A DNA stretch of 64,000 nt from the NCBI GenBank assembly GCA_964017235.1, contig OZ024936.1:48969028-49033027 (forward strand), written 5' to 3'. This DNA comes from Sabellastarte sp. h YS-2021. Lineage: Eukaryota > Annelida > Polychaeta > Sabellida > Sabellidae. The notes beneath the pieces are model-generated. The model was given only the letters and a program-made list of their open reading frames with translations, was not told the DNA's origin and did not search any database. Position 1 is the stretch's first letter. Every line of letters begins with the position of its first letter. Position numbers and translations under genes: made by a program. Shown here piece after piece: positions 34,301-46,300 of the stretch.

Positions 34301-37300
34301 ATAGATGTAATAGAAAAGTAATAGATTTCAGTTAAGACCGATGCAATAGTAATAGTAATAAATTGAAAATTTTAAAATGTAATAGTAATAGTAATAGATT
34401 GAAATTTCATCTATTATATCTATTACTCTCTATTACTTTTCTATTACAACCCAACTTTTGTACTTTTTTGCCTCTGTTTAGGATGGTAAAAGAAAAATTC
34501 ATCAGATGATGGCTTGATTTTGTACAATTTAAATGCCATAAATAAGCTTTGATATCACTACAGGGATGGAAATTTGTATTCATTAATTTAACAAAAATGA
34601 GACACATCTGTTAAAGGCTATCCATAATACTACATATATTTTATAGATAATCAACACTTCCAGACATGGATTCCACAGAATAATTGTAACTTTATATATT
34701 GTTGCAGTGTAAACATCCCATTATTTTTTATTGAGCTGAAATAAAAAGAGATAAACATTTGAGGAGATTGCCTTATTGGTTCTAAATAGGGTGCTCTAAC
34801 AGCAATTGTGACATATGAAAGCCAATTGTACACACAACAAAGGTTTAAAACAAATAACTTGAAACAATCAAGCCACCTTTAACTGTTTTCCTTTGATTAA
34901 ATATTCTAAAGCATCAGTTTCTTTGAAGTGATATAAATAGAGATTTAATGGGGGACAGTTAAACTGAATTGGGCTTTGCTAAATAGACTGCTCTAATAGC
35001 AATTGTGACACATGGAAGCCAAGTATACAAGTCTGTTTTGGGTATAAATAAGGGCAAAAGAGTGGCATGTGTCAGTTGTTTCAAAGATTTATATATGAAT
35101 ACCAGCTGAGTTATTATTTAAAGCAAACATGTCACTTTGGAATCATTTTGAAGTAGACTCCGCCAACAAGGAAACTAGCTCTTTGAAAGCTGTTTGTAAA
35201 CATTGTCTTTCAAGCATTTCATACAATAGCAAGAGTTCTTCAAACCTGAGTACTCATCTCAAAGTGAGTAAATATTTTTATTGTTTGATCAACTTAATAA
35301 ATAAATTTCTGAAAAGATAGTTACTGGTAATTTAGATTAACATGATTTTGCATCAGTATTTTTTAAATCTTTCTATAATGCATTGATTAAAGCTCTAATT
35401 TTAGATAATATTGAGTTTTTAACAAGCAACTTGTTATAGACAGAAGATTAGTTATCTGTGTACATATTAATACATATACATATACTTTCTTTTTATGTTC
35501 TGAAGTTTGATTTTTCTTTTTCAGTTTTTTCTACTTCTTTTTCCCTTTACACTGTTTTTATTATCTTAATATATGTGCCAACAGCACAAAATATATGAAA
35601 TATATGCATTCTATTAAAATTAGAAATTTCCTGAAAAACATAACTTAAGATAATATTGAGTTTTGTAATTAAATTCCATTTAAGCTAGAGATTTGCTAAA
35701 AGTGAAATTAAAAGATAGGGACAATATGTTGAGGTGTTAAACTTGTTATTGATATGTCTTATGTAATGTTTAACATACATATGTTTATATATATTTTCAG
35801 CACAAACACAGGGACATCTTCATGAAGATGCCTTATGAAGCAAAAAGAGACTTTATCTTTGCCACCGCTCTGGATCCCAGGTTTAAACTCAGCTGGTGCA
35901 GTGGGGAATCGTTCCAGGAAAACAAAGCATCATTGCTAAAAGAGGCCAGGAAGAACCAACTTAGCAATGGCCGCGAACAGGAAACTGTGGAACAGCCCTC
36001 AAAGTTGCAGAAGTGTGGAGATTTGCTGGATATGTCCTTACAGGAACCTGATCATGTAGCAATTCCAGCATCACCAGTTGAGGAAGAACTTGACAAGTAT
36101 TTGGGGGAACCAAGACTTGAGCAACGCATGCACCCCCTCACTTATTGGCAGACTAAAGAAAATTCCTTCCCCCATTTGGCTGAGATGGCCAAAAAATACC
36201 TTTCCCTGCCAGCTTCATCTGCAGCTGTTGAGTGTCTATTCAGTATTGGTGGAAAGATATTTCGACCGGAGCGATGTAGGCTGACAGACAGTGTGTTTGA
36301 ACAGTTGATGTTCATAAGGTGCAATTTACATTTGCTGAATTGAAACTTGATGTATAGTTGTTGGTATATGTAACTGTAAATATTTTACTTGCTCTCAGTT
36401 TTTAAATTCCTATATCTTATGTTCCTATATTGCATTGTAAATATACCAAGTGGTATATTTGTGACATTTTATCCTTGTATGGCATAATCTGAAGCATTTT
36501 CAATAAAATTATATATAGAGAGTATCCTGTCAGTTTTATTTCTGTGTTAAAATTACCTCTCAATTTTGTGCCAAATTGTAGTAGAATGTAATAGAAAGTA
36601 ATAGAAGTAATAGATGCCAGAGTAATATTAATAGATTTAAAATTTTCAAATGCAAGAGTAATAGCAATAGATTGGATATTTGCAAATGTAATAGTAATAG
36701 ATTGGCTGTAATAGATTACAAGTCTGATATTTATGCACTGTTTCCATTGGAACCAACGCTGTAACCAACCCTACGACTCTAGGGTCGGTTGCAAAAGTTG
36801 TAGAGTCATAGAAAAAAATGGCACGAAAATGATGAGTCGGTTATGAAATCCCCGACAGGGCGGTTAAGTTACAGACAGGTCATAATGGCCATCCCAACAA
36901 GCCATAGGATCGGGAACCTTTTTCGCATGAACCTTTTTCAACAAGCCCTAAAGCCCTAACAAACAAGCCGGATGACAAACAGACAAGCTGTAAAGACAAA
37001 CAAACAAGCCAGGAGCATGTTCCCAACTCTTCCTGACAGAACTGATTGTTTTTGTGGGTCTGGATCCAGAATCGATATCCATATCACACTATATAAACCC
37101 CCTCTGCTGTGATATGCCATTCATTTCACACTTCAAAGATGACAGAAACACATCAAGAGCAACTAATAGGTCACTTGAAGGTTTTTTGGTGTTTATTGAG
37201 TTTAATTTTTATTGTATCTGATATTTTCAAGACACAAAGACAGCAGAACCCAGCACCTGCCTAGCCAGCATCACCATCACCCCCACCCCCAGCACCAAGA

Positions 37301-40300
37301 AGGAGAAGGAAGCCATACGATCCATGGGTCCTGCCCTGGATACTGCAAAAAGAGGAGAGAGGTTGCTACAGAACACTCTTGGACAAACTGATCACTACTG
37401 ACATACCAGGCTACAGAAATTTCACCAGGATAGAGCCAGCATTTTTTATTTGATTGAAGAAAGAATCACCCACCACCTCAGAAAGTCAATCACCAACTTC
37501 AGGAAGCCACTGGAAGTCGGCTTGAAACTGGTAGTTACTTTGAGAAACTTATCCACAGGGAAAAGCTACACCACCCTGTAATACCACTGGATGGTTGGAA
37601 GATCGACCATCTGCAAGTTTATCCCCCAGGTTTGCAAAGCCATTTTTAAAGAATTTCAACAAGAGTATCTGGTGTTTCCCACTGATCCTGAAGAAAATTG
37701 AACAAAGATTTAGAAACAGATGGAATATTTCCCATGCAGTCGGTGCATTAGATGGAAAACACATTGCTATCAAAAAGCCCAAGAAGTCAGGCAGTGAATA
37801 TTTCAACTACAAAGGCTACCTCTCCCTGGTACTTTTGGCTTTAGTCAATGCAGATTACAAGTTCCTGTGGGTCAACGCAGGGGCCAGTGGGTTATCATCT
37901 GATGCATAGATTTTCAACCTCAGCAAACTGAAAATAAGAACTGAAAACAGAATCTTGGGACTACCACCAGCTGAATCACTTGGACCTGGGGGGCCAAATC
38001 TACACTACTTCCTGCTGGGGTTCGACGCCTTTGCCCTGATGCCTTGGCTAGTCAAGCCTTACAGAAGACGGCAACTGACTAGAGAAGAGAGAATAGCTGA
38101 CTGCAGGATATCCAGGGGGAGGAGGGTTGTCGAGAACTCATTTGGTATACTTGTCAAGTAATTCAGGGTGCTGTTGACCACCATGGAGCAGAAACCAAAA
38201 GTAGTCAGAGACATTGTGTTAACATGTGTGGTACTACATAACATGCTGAGAAGCCATCAGGGGGGCAGACAGACCACCCACTCCAGCTGACGATGTACAA
38301 GCACCACAGGTGGACCAGGGTGAACAGGGACATCAAGAGATCTTCAGAAACCCATCGAGGGCGGCCAAATATCAATGAGACCTTCTGAAAGACTACTTCA
38401 ATCACGTGGGGGTGCTGGCTGGGCAGGAGGACAGAGTTTAAGAAGACTGAGGGGAGAAGACTGAGAGGAGAACATGCTGTCATATATCAGTCCTTTTCAG
38501 GACTACCCAAATAATCCAAGAACTTTTATTTAGCAAAGTATTGCTTCAAAAATAACCTCAATTTTCCAACAATTTAATTCAATTTCAATTTCATCAGATA
38601 TATTCCCCAACATTCACACATTCATTCACATATTTTTTTTTGTACTGTGGGGAAGTGTAAATGTTGGATGGTGTGCTTTTTATGTTTTTGGGCACAAACA
38701 TGTAGCTTGTTAATTGTTTTGGATGATTTGGTTGGCCCTGAGAAGGGCTGGGTTTTGTGCGACTTGTGTGGGCTAATCTGCTAATTTGGGCTGACTTTGA
38801 CTCTGCTGGCTCGACTGGCTGGGAGGTCTTGGATGTTCCTGATGAGTGAAAGATGACACTGGTGACAGTGCTAGTTGAAGTTGAGAAGGTGAAAATGGCT
38901 GTGGTGTGTCCATCTGTTGATACGCAAGCACACTGGGAATAGCTGCAAAGAGACTGGATAATCCAGAAGTATTGTGCTGACTCTCCTGTTGTGAAGGTTC
39001 AACTGAAGTTGGGTTGAAAATCATACGTCTGGAAGTCCCAGGCTGTTGGTCATCCACAACTATGTAAGAAGTTGGTTGTGCTGACGATGATGAAGGTCCC
39101 GATGGTTGTTGTACTTTCGCAATCACTGTAACAGGCTGTCCTGTGGTAGTCTGTTAAGGCTGCACAACTGGAATGGAGACTGGTTGAGTTTCTGGGATGG
39201 TGAGTACGTATTCCCATCCTGCTGTGGACTGTGATGCTTCTGGAACTTGATATGTGGTGACCTGTTGACTTGTGGTGACCTGTCTCTTGTATTCTTCAGT
39301 CTTGTACTGTATTTCACTGAGAAGCTAGATGTTCAATCTGAGTGGAGATAGCTGCAGAACAAATGTTGAGGACTTAGAGTTGGGTCCTGACATGCACCCA
39401 GAAATGTGGAAATCATCAACCTCATCTGCTGGAACTGATCTAAGACTGGATCTGCAGACATGGCGGTAGTCGCAACTGGAGGCTGTTGTCACTTGGGACT
39501 GGTGCTCAAAGGCTGATGAGTAACATCTGATGCAATGCTGATTTCCATCTCAGATTCTTTGTCCCTGGATGTACCTGGAAGTGAAGCTGCAGCTGCAGAG
39601 GGCCTTTGGGGTGACTTGAATGCAGAAGACTTGGAAACTCTTTCTTCTGATGTGACCTCGTAGAAAACTGAAACTCTCCTTCAGCCAGGTCTGATGTTCT
39701 GTGCTCTTCTCAGCTGCTTGTCCTGACTTCATCTGAGTGAGCTTGCCATATCTGGTACATTGAGTGTCAAACCACTTTTTCACAGTCTTGACAGGCAAGT
39801 TTCTGGTAGCTGCTCCCAAAGTCCTTCCTTCTTCTGCTTGTCTTTGAAACTGTCGTTGGTCTTGTCATAAAGTTCCTCATGCTGTTTAATGAACACTACG
39901 ATGGCTTCTTTGTCTGAATCACTCAGGAAAATGGACTTCATCTGGCCCTTCTTCTGTCTGGATTGAGGTGATTCTACATCAGTATCCGTATCAGTTCGCG
40001 CTCTCTTCTCTCCTCTTTCCTGGCTCTCTTCCTCCTCTCTCTCTCTCCCTCCTCTCTCTGTCCCTCTCCTTCTGTTCAATCCTTTCTCTCTCATCCCCCT
40101 CTCTCTCCCTCCTTCTTCTCTCTATATCCTCAGCTGTATCTCCTAACTCAATTTGTGGTTGTGTGTCTCCAGTTGGTATTTCAATCTTTGTCCTTCTGCC
40201 CCTTGGCATGGTGATCAATCAGTCAATTGTACAGCTTGTTTCAGAAAACAAAAACTTAAAATAAAAGTGAAACCTCACAGAACAGATTTCACTCCCAACC

Positions 40301-43300
40301 AGTCCAGCCTAGCACAGTACTTAAACTAATTTCCAAAAAATAAAAACCTAATTAAAAGCTGCACACCAAGTTGTCTCTCGACAAGTCAAAGCCCAAATAT
40401 ATGTAGATTGTCTACCGATTCGCCTTTTTATACCCACAGACTTTGAAGCCGACAGGCCGTAAGAAGCAAAAATATTGCCGGCCTGTCTGTTACAGTTCCC
40501 AGCTTGTCTGTTAGTGTTACAGGCCTGTCGGTTGCTGTTTACGGTTTGCTTGTTTCAGTTTAAGCCCTGTCGGTTACAAATTTTCCTGACTCTAGGACCC
40601 AGTCGGTTAAAGTTACTGACTGGCCTTGAAACTTTGCAAGCCTATCGGGAACAGTTACAGACAAACCAGCTAAATTTACCGACTGTCTGTAACACTTCCC
40701 GCACAGTCGGTGAGTCATCACGTACAGTCTGGAAGTCTATATTTGGGACAAGCAGGATACTTGTTACAGACAGGCCTGTTTGATTAACCGACAAGCCGGG
40801 AAGTGTAACCGACAGGCCATTAAGTTAACTGACAGGCCAGTTGCTAGGGGGCTAAAATTAGGGTCAGATACAAGGATCAGCAATGGTTGTAGAAATATCA
40901 AACAACTCTCGGTGACAGGCTGGGAACTTGAACCGACCCTAACCGACCATGTAAACAATGGTCCCGACTCTCCAGAAATGCATAGTTAACAGCCTGTCGG
41001 TTCCAGTGGAAATAGTGCATTGGTCATAGTGTATTTTTAATTGCATGTCACCACAAGCTTATCAGGGTTATCAACTCTGATAAACGACTACCTGATTCAC
41101 ACCTCTTTGGTGATAGGTAAAAATTTAAGTTGTGATAACATGCGGGAATACTGATGAATAGACTCAATGTGACCCTTCCTGTTGAAAAGGGCATTTAAAC
41201 CTCAGCAATTGACCTGTAGAGTTAGTGGTAACACTTCCTGTCCAACATTCCACCAAACTTTGGAATTTTCGTGATTTCAAAGGAGTGTTTAATGTTAACC
41301 TATGTACTTGTAAGAAGGATTATAAAATAATTATTATTGAAACAATAAACTAAGTTATTGCATATTCAGTAAATGAACTTTAGATTACTCAATTTAAATA
41401 AGAATGCTCCACAATTCATAATTAAATAAGATAATTTTTCTATGATAAACTCCAAAATGTTTTACTTTTTTACCTTTAAGCATGCCACACCGACCTCCCC
41501 CTCCTCCACCACCACACCAAAAGCCCAAATCACCAACTGAACATTTCTCACCTTTACAAGCTGCATCTTGTCAACAGCATTGGGGCACACACCTTGAGGT
41601 ATTGTATTTATTTTTTTATTAGTGTTCACATATGAAAATGTTATTTTATCACACTTCATCACTGTACCTCGAAAATACAAAATTTACCTTTCAAAATTGA
41701 GATTGGAGAATTTCTAAACTCCAATATAGAGTCACAATCTATGTAAATGTGAAAGGTTATATCTTCATAATCTTTGAGAAAAGTTGCAAAACCATACAAC
41801 ATATAAAACATAGAAAAAAGTGAAAAAGGTCAAAATTACTGTGAATGATGTAGTTATAAAAGTACGTGAAAGAAGAAAATAAAGTACCTTTAAATGTTCC
41901 AAAATATTTTTGAAGACATTTTTTATCTCCTATTAATTTTTGAAGGAAGTTTTTTTCCAATGTAGAACGTTTATAGTTGAAATTTACAAAATCAAAACAG
42001 CTGAGTGATGCAGATATATAAATCTACCAATGTGCTAAAACTGGCAGTTTACATTGTAGAACCTTAACTAGCATGTAGTGCTTTGCTCCAAACCTTCAAA
42101 TACATGTAGCTATATGATCTCTATAATACATTGAAAGCTATGTTTACCCAAATCAATGACTAGATCTGGTCCAACTGCTGAACATTTGATAATGTTCCAT
42201 TGGCGATTTTAGATGGCGATTAGCCATCCGACCTACTATAGGTGGCCAAGATGAAATGTTATTTTCTGGCACAGCCTGTCTAGTATGCCCAAAATTGTTT
42301 TGGTTTGAGACGTAGGTTGTCTAACAGGTGATTAGCTGTAAATGACTGTCTAGTTTACATGAAAAACAAGCTCTATAGCATTAAAAACTTTAGCATAAGA
42401 AGCTTTTCCCAGCATGATAAGAGATCAAACTAGTTAAAGACCTGCTACGAATGGTAGGTTTTGTTTTCTATTCATAAAAGAAGTAATGGGCACAAAACAA
42501 AGAAAGCTGGTGAAAGTGATGGGGTTATTTTTATGTAGACTTTACTCCTACAGATCTGGAGCAATCACAGAAGTAAGCTGGGGATATCAGTTCAGCTACT
42601 CAGGATCCAGATATTTCTGTTATACCTCACATACAGAAATCAATGACCATATCCCAGGACGCTGAAGAGATTTGGATCATGGAGGCTTCAGAAGTACATG
42701 TAGCTTATTTATATCAGAATCACAGATACTGACCTTAATTTACAGTGGCCAGGGCCTGCACAATATATTAGGGGCATGCTATCACAGTGTGGCCTACCTG
42801 AACACTTTGCCACTTTTGATCTCTCTGAGCCAAGCTGTACCAGCAACATCACCAGGTCCCAGTAGATCAGCAATGAACTGTCCTGTGAACCAATTTATCC
42901 AAAAGCCAGTAACCCAACCAGCTTGTCCTGCTACTTATTCTTATTCCCTCTATCTATTCTGCCTTGGCATTTTATTAGCATCTTATAAAGAACAACACAG
43001 GTCAAGGCAAGTTCTGTTGCGGTTTCTGGCTAATCTTCCATGGCTGTCAGTAGTTGCAAGAGTTATATGACCAATATTCTAAAGGTGTTTTTTCTGCCAG
43101 CATCATACTCTGCAAAATCATGTAGGTTGGTATTCACTCCTCCCAGTAAATAGCTAACTTAAGTACGGTTCGGAAAGTGATACCTCATCAGTTGCCAAAA
43201 CAAAGCAGCTAATATTTGGCCAAATATCTGTCAATAGTTCAGCTTCTGGAAAGCAAATCTTTCTAACCTATACTTTAACCTTCATATCATAATTGTTTAA

Positions 43301-46300
43301 TATTTGTGCCCTCTGAACAGGACGCTGATATACCTTTATCCACCCAAAGAAACTTTATTGTCCACATCTACTACGGCTGGCAGCACAATGGCAAAAAATA
43401 CTTGTGCTATTGACTGTAAGATTTCTTTGCTTATGTCAATGTGTTTCCCACCTATGCTGCTTACTGCATAAGAAATATTCCATTTGTTTCTCAAGCCTTG
43501 TTCCAATTGACGCAATTCTTCAGGAGTGGTTGGGCAGGACCTCATCCCAGGATTTCATCATGCATGGCTCTATATACTTTGGTACAAACTGGGCGATACT
43601 TGACCTTCAAACTGGGAAATCAAATGCCATGGATGAGTAGCTTTCTACAATACTTAGGTGCCTCAAATACATTAACAACTTTAATCCAACATTCAAAGGC
43701 ATGTTGAACTTTTTGATGCATGGTTCCATCCTGCCTTGAATTTTTGAAACACTCGCTGGGGGTCATCCCTATAAAGTTTTGGTAACCAGATGGCTCATGT
43801 ATCTCCAACTCAGTCACTAGATTGCTGTTCCAGGCCAGGAACATTTCTTTGTCTTATCAAGGTCTGTACCCAGTAAAATGGTCAGCGGTTGTCCAGCTTC
43901 TGTAAAATTGTTTAAAAAACAGTCAAACATCAACATATGCAGCTGCAGCATTAGCCAGGTTTCCACCAGTCATTTAATAAGTTAAATAACAAGTGTCAAC
44001 AGACATATCTTTGACGTTCTTTAATGATCTTGGATCATTATCTAACTGCTATTTATTTAGATTTTTCCCCACTTTTATATAATTTCACGTTGTAGCAATT
44101 ACGTCCCTATGGTATAAAACCTTCAAGTTTTGACCAGTTCTGAGTTGAAAAGTCTAACAACATGACCTTTAGGTATGAATCACACAGCCAAAAAATCCAT
44201 CATCGACCATCAACATTTGATTTTCCTATCACTAATCTATTGCCACACGTGATATTCTCTTTTCTTGGCTACAGTGAGAGGGTTCATGGATCCAGTGTCC
44301 ATTAAAACTTGCCAATGGAACATGAGTAACAATGTTATCCCTATATTTACTTGTTTTATACCAGTCTATAATTTTTACGTTTACATTACCAAGAGGTAAA
44401 TGTTAAAATTAAAAAAGAGTGAATAAATATTCATTATTCTTTTAGGTTTTATGAAATTTATAATTGAAATTTGACACAAAATAAAACATAAAACATTAAA
44501 ATTATTCAGCTTAGTCGCATAACTTATATAAATATGACACAGGTGTTGATCAAACAAACTTATATCAATATTACACAAATTGTTATCAAATGAGTTACAA
44601 AACAGTTTAATATCTAAGGAGAGGGATTATTAACAAAGGTACTAATCAGTAGCATATATTGAAAAGTCAATTGTTCTTGAAAAAATCACTAAAGCTATGA
44701 TCTCATTTGCAGAGGCTATGCATTTAGTATAATTGCACTTTTAATAATTCTTACATAAACAAGTATGCAATTGATATATGTTAAACGGGATTCGTTACAG
44801 TATCCGATTATTTTTGATGTGTGTTCATCACACGAAGCCAAAGTTCTCAGTATTATACATAATTATACAGAATTACCCCCTCCCCTTAGTCAACATTAAC
44901 TTGGACTAGATTTTAATTCAACACCACTTCAATTAAGGTATGCAATTTCTGTTGACAAGGACCCCTTATTTTTCTGTTGCGGTAATCCTGAAGAAGTATC
45001 TTTATCAACCTAATCGAATGCTTTCTGCAGTTCTAAAAGAAGTTCTAATTACAAAACTTTTTAACTGGGGCTGATTTGACCAGTGCCGAATTTTTAGGGG
45101 GTCGATTTGCCCAGGGCCGACTTTTTATATATATTTGCCGAGGGCTGATTTGGCAAAGGGCCGATTTGTCCAGCTCCCATTGAAAGTACGTCTCAATAGA
45201 CATGATTCAGTTTGCTCTTAAGAAGACTTTCAAGAGAAATGCTGGTGTCAAGGTCACAGTTTAAATTTCATTTTTCTTTTCTCGTTTCAACAAACCAACA
45301 TGTGAATGCCACTTGTTGTCATAACATCGATTTAAACCAATAACCAAAGTCCTGAGATCCTGGTAACCAATGCTAAATTTGTTCACCATTAGTGACCATG
45401 TTAAAATATATTAGATTGTGTTGGTTCATTAGTTATATGCTTGTAGTAAACTGTTTGTTTTTCTCCTGCACATGTGGGGAATACTGAGGGTTCATCCTGA
45501 TATTACCTGTTGACAGGCATGTCAAAGTCTTAAATTAACCTTTAGAGTTACACTTCAAAGGCTGTATATGCTTTACACACTTATTTGGATATTTAAATAT
45601 TATGTTGTATTGCCAGAGGGTGAACCGTTCAACAAACACCAGTGAGATGGAAAAAACAGCAAACTATTCAATGGAACGAAGAGAAAGTCCAAATCTGCAG
45701 GGAGTTAGCAAATCAAAGTTTGTTTTTTTATATACGAGGAATTAAAAAAATGACATACAATCAGTTTTACAATGTATATTTGCAAGTTTAAGAGCCATGG
45801 TTTTTAATAAATAATACTACATATGATGCAATATTAGATGCTTTCAAATTTTCATCATAAAATGTTTCCTTATAATTATTTTACTGTGATATGGTGCAAA
45901 CTGAGTCCTGCATTCCATGCTATCCCAGGTTGCCCCTGGCATCCTCCTTGTTATTTTTACAGATAAAAAACATTTGTTAGCATTCCACCATTGTCTTCTA
46001 AGATATTTACAGCTTTATTAATTTGTATATAATCCTTCATTCAAATATCCCATTTTATTTATGACAAATAACATAATTTACAGCTTATATGCTATATTCA
46101 TTTACTATATAGATTGTGTATAATAATATTATTTTTACAGTATATACAATACAATTTCCATCAAACACTGTCAAGTTGAATCTTAAAGGGTCAGATAAGT
46201 ACTGCTAGTTAAAAATAATTACTATATAATATTATTTCATTTGACCTATTTGGGTTTATTTTAACTTAAAACACATAAAATGTATAAAATCATATCCCAG

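Larger units (their letters stand above)
34282..36726 (+). mobile_element. hAT-family transposon derivative, 2445 bp, with TIR and TSD
   Basis: The termini CAGACTTGTAA (34282-34292) and TTACAAGTCTG (36716-36726) are perfect 11-bp inverted repeats. Both are flanked by the 8-bp duplication ATATTTAT (34274-34281 and 36727-36734), the length made by hAT transposases. Subterminal regions are crowded with AGTAATAG/CTATTACT repeats (about 34298-34450 and 36575-36715), likely transposase-binding sites. The interior encodes a BED finger exon and a hAT dimerisation exon but no catalytic centre. Confidence 0.93.
36734..41019 (+). mobile_element. PIF/Harbinger copy 2, 4.3 kb with TIRs
   Basis: The left terminus TGCACTGTTTCCATTGGAACC (36734-36754) and the reverse complement of the right terminus (TGCACTATTTCCACTGGAACC, 41019-40999) match at 19 of 21 positions. 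Flanks TTA (left) and TTG (right) would be a diverged 3-bp duplication. Contents: transposase on plus and MADF-type protein on minus, converging near 38.5 kb. Both ends hold many short GACAGGCC/GCCTGTCGG/GACAAGCC motifs. The left end directly touches the hAT target duplication. It lies in gene B intron B6-B7. Confidence 0.85.
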
